Shown here: positions 17,425 through 26,510 of the stretch, in pieces | How positions within the stretch are numbered: the stretch's first letter is position 1 | Layout: each line of letters starts with the position of its first letter | Assembly: GCA_017454325.1 (NCBI GenBank) | Contig: JAFTDG010000078.1 | Location: forward strand, 1 to 51,623 | Length of the DNA: 51,623 bases | Source: Desulfovibrio sp. | Lineage (GTDB): Bacteria; Desulfobacterota; Desulfovibrionia; Desulfovibrionales; Desulfovibrionaceae | Direction of reading: 5' to 3' | Notes under the pieces: generated by a model | Databases searched by the model: none | What the model was told of the DNA's origin: nothing | What the model saw: the letters and a program-made list of their open reading frames with translations, nothing else | Position numbers and translations under genes: made by a program

Positions 17425-17465
17425 GTGTCATTAACCTGCTGTTATCTTGATTAGATGGAGGATAT

Positions 17466-18278
17466 ATGACGTGCAGTTATCAGGAAATGGAACAGACTCT
17501 GATGGACGCTCTGCGACTTTACCATCATCCTATTGCCATCACATTTTTGACTTCTGATACGGATGTCGCATCCTTTAAGCAGACCACGTCCTATGTTACA
17601 CCGGTTAAACCGCTGACCTTCTGCCAGTGGGAGATTGCTGCACGTATGCAGGCCAAGACTGTTCTGGGTACAGCAGATACTCTTGCCTGTACCAATGCTC
17701 AGGTCAGCTTTGGTTGGCGAGAGATTGATGAGAAGGAGGTCAGGACACAGAGTAAATACTGTGTAGATGTAGAACAGGCCAGACGTTTTCTTGTATCCAA
17801 GCCACGCATGCCGTTGGGAAGCCTTAAGGCTGTAGCTGTTGGTCCACTGGGCAAGGCCACCATGGCACCCAGCGTCGTACATTTTTACTGTGATTCCCTT
17901 CAGGCGTACCATTTGGCCGTGGATTATATGGCCGCCACAGACACGCATCCCCTGCAACCGCAAATATTCATGAGCTCTTCGGCCTGTGGCGGGAGTGTGT
18001 ACACCTTTCAGCAGACGATGTTTAACTATTGTCCGCCTTGTTCCGGTTCATACAATGCCGGCAAGACTGAACGTGGGGAAAGCAATGTGACCATACCCGG
18101 TTCGCAGATTGGGGCAGTGGTCGAGCGTCTGCTGGAACGCATCAGCAAGAGTGGTTCCAGCTCGATAACACGGCAGGGCGACTGCTTTCCCGGTGCGGAT
18201 ATCTGTAAGAATTGTCCGCTTATTATTTTCAGGAATGCGGGCGATGTTACTGCTTGTACCGGTTGTGAAAAAATGTGA
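17466..18278 (+). CDS. DUF169 family protein
   Basis: Protein of 270 aa with the DUF169 layout, common in anaerobes. The N-terminal part contains HHPIAITFLT. Cysteines cluster as CGGSVYTF, CPPCSGSY and, at the C-terminus, CKNCPLIIF and CTGC, and could bind a metal or Fe-S cluster. There is no signal peptide. GGAGG six bases before the ATG fixes the start. The function is not established for the family. Confidence 0.85.
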   Translation: MTCSYQEMEQTLMDALRLYHHPIAITFLTSDTDVASFKQTTSYVTPVKPLTFCQWEIAARMQAKTVLGTADTLACTNAQVSFGWREIDEKEVRTQSKYCVDVEQARRFLVSKPRMPLGSLKAVAVGPLGKATMAPSVVHFYCDSLQAYHLAVDYMAATDTHPLQPQIFMSSSACGGSVYTFQQTMFNYCPPCSGSYNAGKTERGESNVTIPGSQIGAVVERLLERISKSGSSSITRQGDCFPGADICKNCPLIIFRNAGDVTACTGCEKM

Positions 18279-18298
18279 CTGCACTGCGGTAACGTTTT

Positions 18299-19129
18299 TC
18301 AAGCCGCATTCAGCCCAAAAAAATGTCGTGCGTTTTCGCCACAGCGTAGCCAGAGCGTGACAGCGTCTTCCCCGCGTGCTGCGGCAATGGCTTGTGCAGT
18401 GAATACGGTGAAAGCTGGTTCATTGCGTTTACCTCGCCATGGCAGAGGTGCAAGATAAGGGGCATCTGTCTCCAGCAGTAAATGGTCTGGCGGAATGCAT
18501 GCCACGGCTTCACGTATTTGGGCATTGGCCTTGTACGTCACGGGACCGGGTACGGAAATGTGCCAGCCATTGTGTATAATGCGACGTGCCATGTGGGGGC
18601 CCAGGCCGAAGCAGTGCCAGAGTACCGGTTGTCCTACAAAGCCTGAGGATTCAAGAATCATGAGAGTATCTTCTTCTGCTTCTCTGCAGTGAATGACCAC
18701 GGGACGGGCCAGTTCACGGGCAAGATTTAGTTGCTCGTGCAAAGCCTGATACTGAATTTCGTGCGGGCAGTCGTTCCAGTGGAAATCTAGTCCTATTTCT
18801 CCCACGGCACGCAGGCGTGGCTCTGAGGTAAAGGCAGCGCGTATGGCGGCAAGTCGCTCAGGTGTGCACTTGTGTCCATCACAGGGATGTATACCCATAA
18901 TAAAGAAGACTTCAGGATGATCAGCAAACAGGTGATGCCTTGCGGCGAAGTCGTCCGGTCCCAGAAAGACATTGCCCAGATGGGTCAGACCGGCGGCATG
19001 TGCCCGGGCGAGTACCGCTTCACGGTCGTTATCAAATTCTTCACCGTCGAGGTGACAATGGCTGTCCACACCGCCCAGAGGCATGGCTAGTGTTAGGGGG
19101 TCTGTGCGTTGGGGTGATTTTTTAGACAT
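18299..19129 (-). CDS. TatD family metal-dependent hydrolase
   Basis: Predicted metal-dependent DNase of 276 aa. The metal-binding set of the TatD barrel is visible: DSHCHLD at the start, GIHPCDG, the glutamate in VGEIGLDFHW, VIHCREAE, LWHCFG and ETDAPYLAP. I chose the ATG at 19129 over the GTG at 19135 because AGGGA is spaced eight bases from it. It starts three bases after the small upstream frame ends, suggesting coupling. It converges with DUF169 across 20 bases. Confidence 0.9.
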   Translation of the reverse strand: MSKKSPQRTDPLTLAMPLGGVDSHCHLDGEEFDNDREAVLARAHAAGLTHLGNVFLGPDDFAARHHLFADHPEVFFIMGIHPCDGHKCTPERLAAIRAAFTSEPRLRAVGEIGLDFHWNDCPHEIQYQALHEQLNLARELARPVVIHCREAEEDTLMILESSGFVGQPVLWHCFGLGPHMARRIIHNGWHISVPGPVTYKANAQIREAVACIPPDHLLLETDAPYLAPLPWRGKRNEPAFTVFTAQAIAAARGEDAVTLWLRCGENARHFFGLNAA

Positions 19130-19131
19130 GC

Positions 19132-19362
19132 TCACAATCCCTGGAGAAATTGTCCTGTAAGGATACGAAAAGGATTATGGTAAGGGGAATCTTCCACTTT
19201 CATGGCAGCCAGCGCCATCGTGCTCAGTTCTGACCACGCGAGCACTGAGTATTTCTTGATGCAGCGGGCAATAAGTGCACCCACCCTGTCCACTGTTGCA
19301 CACGCGATAGCGTTTTTGTATGCAGATAGTATTGTTGGATTGTTTGTAGGAAGTTTATCCAT
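19132..19362 (-). CDS. Small unrecognised protein preceding tatD
   Basis: A 76-aa frame starting MDKLPTNNPTIL and ending in TGA two bases before the tatD ATG. It is mostly helical, with normal codon use and no recognised family. The start lacks a ribosome site (a TTG nine bases further upstream is the alternative), so support comes from composition and the coupled position. It is divergent from an EamA gene with about 45 bases between. Confidence 0.5.
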   Translation of the reverse strand: MDKLPTNNPTILSAYKNAIACATVDRVGALIARCIKKYSVLAWSELSTMALAAMKVEDSPYHNPFRILTGQFLQGL

Positions 19363-19406
19363 GCTTGACAAGAGAGTAGCTAAGATTTCAAAAAAGCGGA
19401 CAGCAC

Positions 19407-20315
19407 ATGCGCGAATCTATCATAGGCTATGGCGCGGCCTTGGGCGCCACCATCATCTGGGCTGGTAATTTTGTGGCGGCCAGGGCTCTGGCCGACAGCA
19501 TCCCCCCATGTCAGTTCAATTTTTGGCGCTGGGTTATTGCTCTGGCAGTCATACTTCCCTTTTCCTTGCGCTATCTGCGTGACGATTGGAAGGCGCTGCG
19601 GCGGCATTGTGCCTACCTTTCACTCATGGCCCTGCTGGGGGTGACATTGATGAACACCTTTGTCTACAAGGCAGGACAGACCACCGCAAGCCTGAATATG
19701 GCCTTGATCATGCCTGCAACGCCAGCTGTCATCCTGTTGTTATCCCGTATGGTATATGGCGAACCCATTACCCTGCGCCGTTTAGTGGGCATGCTGGCAG
19801 CCATGGTGGGCATACTTGTTTTGATAAGCCGTGGAGAATGGCGGAATCTGGCAGGCTTGCACATTAACAGCGGCGACCTGTGGACGCTGGGTTGCATGGC
19901 CTGTTTTGCTCTCTACTCATTGTTCATGCGTCAACGTCCACGCCAAATATCGTCTTTGGGTTTCAATACCCTGGTGTTTGGCTTAGGCATTGCCTACGCC
20001 GTACCATGTGTAGCGCTTGAGGCCCTGCTGCTCCCCTTGCCCGCCCTCACATTGCAGGTTTTTATTGGCCTTGTCTATGCAGGATTGGGGTGTTCCGCTG
20101 TGGCATTCTGGCTGTGGACCATTGGTATTGATCGTATAGGGCCTGTGCGTGCAGGCATCATCTACTACAGCCTTCCACTGTTCACTGGTGTAGAGTCAGT
20201 GTTCTTCCTGCATGAGAATGTGACTTTGATACAAGTGTGCGGTGGCATATGCATTATAGGTGGTATTTGCGTGGCTACACTGCCCACAGGACATCGCCAT
20301 ATTGCAACCGGTTAG
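19407..20315 (+). CDS. EamA/DMT family transporter
   Basis: Inner membrane protein of 302 aa with ten helices in two EamA repeats: YGAALGATIIWAGNFVAARA in the first, and the second ending near VFFLHENVTLIQVCGG. It is distinct in sequence from the EamA protein at 14920-15795. It probably exports a small metabolite; the substrate is unknown. The ribosome site (GCGGA) is weak. Confidence 0.88.
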   Translation: MRESIIGYGAALGATIIWAGNFVAARALADSIPPCQFNFWRWVIALAVILPFSLRYLRDDWKALRRHCAYLSLMALLGVTLMNTFVYKAGQTTASLNMALIMPATPAVILLLSRMVYGEPITLRRLVGMLAAMVGILVLISRGEWRNLAGLHINSGDLWTLGCMACFALYSLFMRQRPRQISSLGFNTLVFGLGIAYAVPCVALEALLLPLPALTLQVFIGLVYAGLGCSAVAFWLWTIGIDRIGPVRAGIIYYSLPLFTGVESVFFLHENVTLIQVCGGICIIGGICVATLPTGHRHIATG

Positions 20316-20363
20316 GTGCGGCATCTTATGGCATGGCGTCTTCTTCACTGACCATACCAACCC

Positions 20364-20392
20364 TTGCAAAATGTTGCCGAAGAGACTATTTT
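20364..20392 (+). promoter_or_regulatory. Possible promoter for the UDP-glucuronate decarboxylase gene
   Basis: -35 TTGCAA (20364-20369), 17-base spacer, -10 TATTTT (20387-20392). It may also serve the membrane complex downstream, since only 11 bases separate the genes. Confidence 0.35.
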
Positions 20393-20439
20393 TATAAGGT
20401 TTTGACAGTTCAGCAGTTTTGATCATGTTTGGGGGAATC

Positions 20440-21396
20440 ATGCACCTTCGCAAACGTATCCTCGTCACTGGTGGCTCTGGTTTTCTTGGTTCACATCTCT
20501 GTGAACGCTTGCTCAACGATGGGCACGAAGTGCTCTGCGTGGACAATTTTTTCTCCAGTGCTCGTGCTAATGTGACAGCACTCATGGACAACAAGCGTTT
20601 TGAACTCATCCGTCACGACGTAACCTTCCCTCTCTATGTGGAAGTGGACGAAATCTACAACCTTGCCTGCCCGGCTTCCCCCATTCACTATCAGTATGAT
20701 CCGGTGCAGACTATCAAAACCTGTGTACATGGGGCAATTAACATGCTGGGCCTGGCCAAAAGGCTCAAGGCGCGCATTTATCAGGCTTCCACCAGTGAAG
20801 TGTATGGTGACCCCGAGGTGCATCCCCAGACCGAGGACTACTGGGGGCATGTCAATCCTAACGGTATCCGCTCCTGCTATGACGAGGGCAAACGTTGTGC
20901 CGAGGCACTCTTTTTCGCTTACTGGAGGCAGGGCGGCCTGCCTATCAAGGTTGGGCGCATTTTTAATACCTATGGCCCCAGAATGCATCCCAACGACGGA
21001 CGGGTGGTATCCAATTTTATTGTCCAAGCGCTTAAAAACCAACCCATCACTATCTACGGCGATGGTAGCCAGACACGTTCTTTTTGCTATGTAAGCGACC
21101 TCATTGATTGCATGGTGCGTTTTATGGCCTCGCCGGATAATTTTATCGGGCCTATGAATATGGGGAATCCCGGCGAATTTACCATACGCGAACTGGCCGA
21201 AAAAGTAGTGGAACTTACAGGCAGTTCTGCAAAAATAGTGTATGAACCACTGCCTGGTGACGATCCCAAGCAACGCCGACCCGATATAAGCCTTGCCAAG
21301 GAAAAATTGGGCTGGGAACCACATATTTCGTTGGAGCAGGGCCTCAAAACGACTATTGCCTATTTTGACGCCTTGCTGCACAACGGCCAGGCCTGA
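20440..21396 (+). CDS. UDP-glucuronate decarboxylase (UDP-xylose synthase)
   Basis: NAD-dependent short-chain epimerase/dehydratase family enzyme that converts UDP-glucuronate to UDP-xylose for surface polysaccharides. The protein has 318 aa. The nucleotide-binding [10 protein letters not shown] is at the start, STSEVYGDP in the middle, and the catalytic YxxxK appears as CYDEGK. The regions FFSSARANV and [20 protein letters not shown] match the decarboxylase subgroup rather than dTDP-glucose dehydratase. I chose ATG 20440 over earlier starts because GGGGGAA precedes it and the Rossmann fold begins there. Confidence 0.88.
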   Translation: MHLRKRILVTGGSGFLGSHLCERLLNDGHEVLCVDNFFSSARANVTALMDNKRFELIRHDVTFPLYVEVDEIYNLACPASPIHYQYDPVQTIKTCVHGAINMLGLAKRLKARIYQASTSEVYGDPEVHPQTEDYWGHVNPNGIRSCYDEGKRCAEALFFAYWRQGGLPIKVGRIFNTYGPRMHPNDGRVVSNFIVQALKNQPITIYGDGSQTRSFCYVSDLIDCMVRFMASPDNFIGPMNMGNPGEFTIRELAEKVVELTGSSAKIVYEPLPGDDPKQRRPDISLAKEKLGWEPHISLEQGLKTTIAYFDALLHNGQA

Positions 21397-21407
21397 TCAT
21401 AATCATT

Positions 21408-23438
21408 ATGACACTCTTTTTATGGACTCTCTGTCTGCTTGTGGCAGGCGCTTCCCTGTGTGCCATTCTGGCTGTATGTCCTTCAGTGTCCGCTACAGCG
21501 CGTGCGGCAAACCTGATCGGTGCCCTTGGATCGGCCACTGCCTGTTTGCTTGGGCTTGTCGCCCTTGTGTGTTCGCCATGGAATGCGTCTTTGTCGGTAC
21601 ACTTGCCTTGGGGATTGCCTGTGGGGGCTTGTGCGCTAGGCTTGGATGCTTTAAGCCGGCTTTTTTTGCTGCCTGTCTTTGGTCTTGGTTTTGTCTGCGC
21701 TGTATCCGGCGGCCTTTCCTTGCGCCATGAACGGCCAGAGATGCACAACTTCGGTGCGCACTGGCTTTTCTATTTCTTGCTTCTGTTGGGTCTGGCCTTG
21801 GTGATGACCTCTCGTGACGCTGTGCTTTTCATGCTAGCCTGGGAGCTCATGTCGCTTGCGCCCTTCTTTCTAATTGACTTTAATGACGGCGATAGCAAGG
21901 TGCGTGATGCCTCGTGGGTATATCTTACAGCTGCGCATCTGGGTGCGGTGGCTCTCATGGCCTTTTTTGTGCTTTTGTGGCAAACCACGGGGCAGACATC
22001 CTTAGACAACGTGGGACCAGCTCTGTCTCAGGCCACTCCCGGGCTGCAGGCAGCCTTGTTTGTGCTGTGTGTGTTGGGTTTTGGGGCCAAAGCAGGCTTG
22101 GCACCCTTACATATCTGGCTGCCAGAAGCTCATCCAGCGGCCCCCAGTCATGTGTCCGCCCTGCTTTCCGGTGCCATGATTAATGCCGGCCTGTATGGCA
22201 TTGTACGCAGTTTGGGCTTGCTGTCCCAGGCTGGAAATGCCCAGGAATGGTGGGGATGGTCACTGCTCTTCCTAGGGCTCGGCACGGGAGTCATGGGTAT
22301 TCTTAAGGCAACGGCACAAAGCAATCTCAAGCGGTTACTGGCGTATTCCAGCGTAGAGAATATGGGCCTCATGACCATGGGGCTGGGCGTTGGCTACATC
22401 GGCCATATCTGCGGGAATGGCTGGATAGCCGTCATGGGGGTTTCCGGTGCTTTGTTGCACATGTGCAACCACGCGGCCTTCAAGGGCCTGCTTTTTCTCT
22501 GCGCCGGCGAGGTGCTGCATGCGTGTGGTACGGTGCGCATGGGGCAGCTTGGAGGCGTGCAAAAAAAAATGCCTTTGGTGGGTATAGCCTTTGCCATTGG
22601 GGCTGCCTCCATTGCCTGTTTACCGCCCTGTAATGGCTTTGCCGGGGAGCTTTTGATTGCTTTTTCTCTGCTGGATGGTCCATCTCTGAATGGGGTGGAA
22701 CGCCAGATGGGTTTGCTCGTCTCCTTTGCTGGTATGGCCTGTATCAGCGGCCTTGCGGCTGCTCTTTATGCCAAGGCCTATGGCATCACTTTTCTTGGGC
22801 AGCCACGTTCCGGTTTTGCTGTAAATGCACATCCGGCTACATGGCGTACGCTCTGGCCCCTGTCTTTGCCTGCCGCGGTCTGCCTGGCTGGTGGACTTGC
22901 CGCCCCAGCGTTTTTTAAACTTGCTGTCAGCGCAGCCCATTGCGCATTGCCCCTGTCTGACGTGCTTTCTGCCCAGGGGCACAACGCGTTGCGTCAGGCA
23001 GAGCATAGCCTGACTGTTGTGTCCTGTGTTGGTTGTGTCGGGATTGCCCTAGTGGTGGCAATATTATTTATTCGAAAAATTCTTCTGCGCGGGCGCCGTG
23101 TGAAAGCAGTGCCCACCTGGAGCTGCGGTTTTCAGGCGGCATCTCCCCGTGTGCAATATACGGATGCGGCCTTTTCCGAACCCATGGCTAGAATTTTTGG
23201 TCGCGCTATGGGACTGAAGGTGGATGTGCACCAGGATGTGCAACTTTTCCCTCAAGACGGTTTTCTCGCTATTATGGCGCCGGACAGGCTGCGAACAAAG
23301 CTGTTTACCCCGTTGTTTCAGGCAGTTGAAAGCCTGTGTAATGCCTGCAAGATTATGCAGCACGGCAAGATTCACCTCTATATTCTGTATATGCTGGCCA
23401 CAGTGGTAGGCTTACTCATTTGGGGATTGCGGGTATGA
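21408..23438 (+). CDS. Hydrogenase-4 subunit B / NuoL-like antiporter subunit
   Basis: Large membrane subunit (676 aa, about 16 helices) of a complex I-related, hydrogenase-4-like enzyme, expected to translocate protons or Na+. The conserved charged residues of the antiporter family are visible: the glutamate in AWELMSLAP, the lysine in KAGLAPLHIWLPEAH, and the lysine in HAAFKGLLFL. The C-terminal extension ends in a membrane helix, as in HyfB/HycC. Its TGA overlaps the next ATG (ATGA), so the genes are coupled. It is the first gene of a six-gene cluster. Confidence 0.9.
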   Translation: MTLFLWTLCLLVAGASLCAILAVCPSVSATARAANLIGALGSATACLLGLVALVCSPWNASLSVHLPWGLPVGACALGLDALSRLFLLPVFGLGFVCAVSGGLSLRHERPEMHNFGAHWLFYFLLLLGLALVMTSRDAVLFMLAWELMSLAPFFLIDFNDGDSKVRDASWVYLTAAHLGAVALMAFFVLLWQTTGQTSLDNVGPALSQATPGLQAALFVLCVLGFGAKAGLAPLHIWLPEAHPAAPSHVSALLSGAMINAGLYGIVRSLGLLSQAGNAQEWWGWSLLFLGLGTGVMGILKATAQSNLKRLLAYSSVENMGLMTMGLGVGYIGHICGNGWIAVMGVSGALLHMCNHAAFKGLLFLCAGEVLHACGTVRMGQLGGVQKKMPLVGIAFAIGAASIACLPPCNGFAGELLIAFSLLDGPSLNGVERQMGLLVSFAGMACISGLAAALYAKAYGITFLGQPRSGFAVNAHPATWRTLWPLSLPAAVCLAGGLAAPAFFKLAVSAAHCALPLSDVLSAQGHNALRQAEHSLTVVSCVGCVGIALVVAILFIRKILLRGRRVKAVPTWSCGFQAASPRVQYTDAAFSEPMARIFGRAMGLKVDVHQDVQLFPQDGFLAIMAPDRLRTKLFTPLFQAVESLCNACKIMQHGKIHLYILYMLATVVGLLIWGLRV

Positions 23439-24376
23439 GCCAGAGCCTTGTTGTCTATTTTGTCCAGCTATGCTTGGCTTTGTTACTGGCACCCTTGCTT
23501 CCAGGCATCATCAATCGTGTCAAGGCCATATTTGCGGGGCGGCATGGCAAGCCTCTGTTACAAACCTACTATGATCTTGCCAAATTGCTGCGCAAGGGGG
23601 AAGCATTGAGCCAGACAACCACATGGGTATTCACCTTGGCGCCGGCCATTGCCCTTGTGGCTACGCTCTGTGCCTTGGCCTTGCTTCCTTTGGGGGGGAG
23701 CTCCTCGCCCCTGGCCTTTACCGGAGATTTTGTGCTGGCGGCTTATTTGCTGGCTTTGGGCCGTTTTGCCACCATGCTGTCTGCGTTGGACACGGGTTCA
23801 TCGTTTGAAGGCATGGGAGCGAGCCGTGAGGCAACATTTGCTGCTCTGGCTGAACCAGTACTTTTTCTGACCCTCATGGTGCTCACGAGTTTGAGCCTCA
23901 ACGCTGGCCTCGATACAGAGCATGCCTTGTCCCTTTCGGCATTGTTTGGCGGTCAGTCTGCCGATACATGGCTTGGGGGAAAGATCGAGTTGTTATTGGT
24001 GCCCGTTGTCTTTTTTATCCTTTTGTTGGTGGAGAATTGTCGCATCCCTGTAGACGACCCCAATACCCATCTGGAACTCACCATGATTCATGAGGTAATG
24101 GTGTTGGACCACTCTGGTCCCAATTTGGCCATAATCGTATACGGGACGGCCCTAAAACTGTGGTTTTTTGCTGCATTGATTGCCGGTTTGATGACGCCAG
24201 ACCTTTCCCCTTGGCCACAGGCAGCTCTGCGTACGGGGATTGTGCTGCTGTTGAGTGTTCTTGTGGGAGTAACAGAATCTGTCATGGCGCGCTTGCGCAT
24301 GCAGCGTGTGCCTGCCCTGCTGGGAGGGGCTGCCGCTATGTCCGCCTTGGCTCTTATCCTTTCGCAGATGAGGTAA
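23435..24376 (+). CDS. HyfC/NuoH-like membrane anchor subunit
   Basis: Membrane subunit of 313 aa with eight predicted helices, homologous to HycD/HyfC/EchB and NuoH, which link the electron-transfer arm to the membrane arm. The family motifs QTYYDLAKLLRKGEALSQ and VENCRIPVDDPNTHLELTMI are intact. The glutamate and aspartate residues of the second motif correspond to the quinone/proton channel region of NuoH. The start at 23435 overlaps the previous stop. Confidence 0.9.
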   Translation: MSQSLVVYFVQLCLALLLAPLLPGIINRVKAIFAGRHGKPLLQTYYDLAKLLRKGEALSQTTTWVFTLAPAIALVATLCALALLPLGGSSSPLAFTGDFVLAAYLLALGRFATMLSALDTGSSFEGMGASREATFAALAEPVLFLTLMVLTSLSLNAGLDTEHALSLSALFGGQSADTWLGGKIELLLVPVVFFILLLVENCRIPVDDPNTHLELTMIHEVMVLDHSGPNLAIIVYGTALKLWFFAALIAGLMTPDLSPWPQAALRTGIVLLLSVLVGVTESVMARLRMQRVPALLGGAAAMSALALILSQMR

Positions 24377-24380
24377 CGAC

Positions 24381-24998
24381 ATGTTGCTGCAAACGTGTCT
24401 TTTTTTGCTTGTGTTGAGCAACTTTTGCATGCTGGGCACACCACGCATACGACGCATGACCGGCATGACGGCCATTCAAGGTCTGTTGCTCACAGTACTG
24501 CTGTGCATTTTTGGTCACGTTATGTTGGCCGTAGCTGTGTTGCTTATCAAGGGATTGCTGCTACCTGGTCTGCTTTGGCGTACCTTGAAGCGTTTACCGG
24601 CACAGGCTCTTGTGTGTCCCCGTAAAGTGGTGCCATTGGATGTACTTGCTGGCATGGGTGGGTTGGCTTTTTCCTTTTGGCTGGACGGTCGACTTGTCAT
24701 GGCGCATGGGCTTTTCCCGCCTATGCTTTTGCCTCTTGGACTGGCTACACTATTTTGCGGACTCATCCTCATTGTGGGACGCATAAAGGCTATCACACAG
24801 GTCATTGGCTATCTTGTGGCGGAAAATGGTATATTCCTGCTGGGCATGCCCCTCATGACGACCGGTACTGCCTGGTTTGAGCTGGCCTTGCTCTTGGATG
24901 TATTTGTTGCAGTCTTTGTCATGGGCATTGCCATTAACCACATTAGCGATTCCTTCGCCTCCATCGACGTGGCGAGGTTCCGCAGCCTCAGGGATTAG
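24381..24998 (+). CDS. HyfE-like membrane subunit
   Basis: Small membrane protein of 205 aa with about six helices. It matches HyfE, whose first part is NuoK-like. The conserved glutamate expected in a K-type channel can be seen in LVAENGIFLLGM. It starts four bases after the previous stop and six bases before the next gene, inside the hydrogenase-like cluster. Confidence 0.85.
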   Translation: MLLQTCLFLLVLSNFCMLGTPRIRRMTGMTAIQGLLLTVLLCIFGHVMLAVAVLLIKGLLLPGLLWRTLKRLPAQALVCPRKVVPLDVLAGMGGLAFSFWLDGRLVMAHGLFPPMLLPLGLATLFCGLILIVGRIKAITQVIGYLVAENGIFLLGMPLMTTGTAWFELALLLDVFVAVFVMGIAINHISDSFASIDVARFRSLRD

Positions 24999-25004
24999 GA
25001 CGAC

Positions 25005-26498
25005 ATGCTCATTGCTCTTGTGCTCCTGCCCTTTTGTATGGGGGTTGTCATGCTTTTGTGGGGGCGTGCAGCTCTGTGCCGTCTGGGACTGCCCGCTGTG
25101 GCCGTGGCGCACACGGCTCTGGCATGTGCTACGGCCTGCAGAGTGGCGCAGGGCGAAACTATTAGTGCACTCAATGACATGCTGGCTCCAGATGCTCTGG
25201 GAGCACTTTTTCTTTTGCTGGCAAGTCTGCTTTTCCTAGCGGTTTCAGTTTATGCTGTCTCTTATTTGCGTGAGGAGGAGCGTATAGGAGAACATACCAA
25301 TATATTGGATCACGGGCATTTTACTAATGCACCCGAACGTCGTTTTACCGCCTGTCTATGCTTTTTTCTGGCCTCCATGTCGCTGGTGACCATTACGCCG
25401 CATATGGGTGTGCAGTGGGTGGGCATTGAGGCGACTACGCTATCCAGTGCACCGCTTATCTATTTTCATCGGCACAAGAATTCGTTGGAAGCCACTTGGA
25501 AGTATCTTATCATCTGTTCGGTAGGTATTGCTCTGGCCTTATTGGGCAATATTCTGCTTTCGGTGGCCTTTTACAGAAGTGACGGCGTGACAGAGACAAT
25601 GGGCATGGATCAGGTGGGCTGGTTTGTGCGCCATGCCGCCCAGGGGGAGCCTACATGGCTCAAGGCGGCCTTTGTCTTTTTGCTGGCCGGCTACGGTGCC
25701 AAGATGGGGCTTGCCCCTCTGCACAACTGGTTGCCCGACGCACATAGTCAGGCGCCTTCCTTGGTATCGGCCCTGCTTTCCGGGGCTTTGCTCAACTGTG
25801 CCATGCTGGGCATGCTGCGTGGACACCAGATCATGCTTGCCGCCGGGCTTGGTGGTCTCTCTGGCAGCATGCTTATGTTCTTTGGCCTTTTTTCTCTGGC
25901 TACTGCTGCCATTTTTATTGTAGGACAGGGGCATTACAAGCGTATGCTGGCGTATTCCAGTGTGGAGCATATGGGCATTCTGGCCCTCGGCATAGGCACG
26001 GGAGGTCTGGCTGTCTTTGGAGCTATGCTGCACGCGGTCTGTCATTCGCTGATCAAGTGCATGCTGTTCCTGCTTTCTGGCAACATTCTGGCACGTTATC
26101 ATACCTATTCCAGCTATGATGTGCGCGGTATGCGTTGGACAATGCCCTTTACCGGGGCATTGTGGACAGCCGGGTTTCTGGCTGTGGCAGGCTCGCCACC
26201 TTTTGGTGTGTTTGTGAGTGAGCTGCTTATTTTTAAGGGAATGTTGGCGGCAGATGCCGTGGGTTGGGCCATAGCCTATCTTGTCTTATTGGCCGTGATT
26301 TTTGTGGGGCTTTCAGTGGCCGTACTGCGTATGGTGCAGGGCAACCGCCCCATAGACATGCCCAAAACACCGCGGGAACCTTTGCTCAGTGTGCTGCCGC
26401 CCCTGGTTTTGGGCATGGTCGTCCTGTTGCTTGGCCTGTGGATTCCTGATTCCTTGAAACATTTTCTTTTTTGCGCTGCTGCGCTCATCGGCGGCTAG
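25005..26498 (+). CDS. HyfF-like / NuoN-type antiporter subunit
   Basis: Second antiporter-like subunit (497 aa, about 14 helices). The proton-channel motifs are visible: the glutamate in WVGIEATTLSSAPLIYFHRH, the lysine in KMGLAPLHNWLPDAHSQAPS, and the histidine and lysine in HAVCHSLIKCMLF. The segment YKRMLAYSSVEHMG is typical of HyfF. Together with the 676-aa subunit the complex has two ion-pumping modules. No HyfD-type third module is present. Confidence 0.9.
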   Translation: MLIALVLLPFCMGVVMLLWGRAALCRLGLPAVAVAHTALACATACRVAQGETISALNDMLAPDALGALFLLLASLLFLAVSVYAVSYLREEERIGEHTNILDHGHFTNAPERRFTACLCFFLASMSLVTITPHMGVQWVGIEATTLSSAPLIYFHRHKNSLEATWKYLIICSVGIALALLGNILLSVAFYRSDGVTETMGMDQVGWFVRHAAQGEPTWLKAAFVFLLAGYGAKMGLAPLHNWLPDAHSQAPSLVSALLSGALLNCAMLGMLRGHQIMLAAGLGGLSGSMLMFFGLFSLATAAIFIVGQGHYKRMLAYSSVEHMGILALGIGTGGLAVFGAMLHAVCHSLIKCMLFLLSGNILARYHTYSSYDVRGMRWTMPFTGALWTAGFLAVAGSPPFGVFVSELLIFKGMLAADAVGWAIAYLVLLAVIFVGLSVAVLRMVQGNRPIDMPKTPREPLLSVLPPLVLGMVVLLLGLWIPDSLKHFLFCAAALIGG

Positions 26499-26510
26499 GC
26501 CTATAGCGGG

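Noticed and set aside
20491..21381. Long minus-strand open frame inside the UDP-glucuronate decarboxylase gene
   Set aside because: It is a shadow of the strong forward gene and has no recognisable family.
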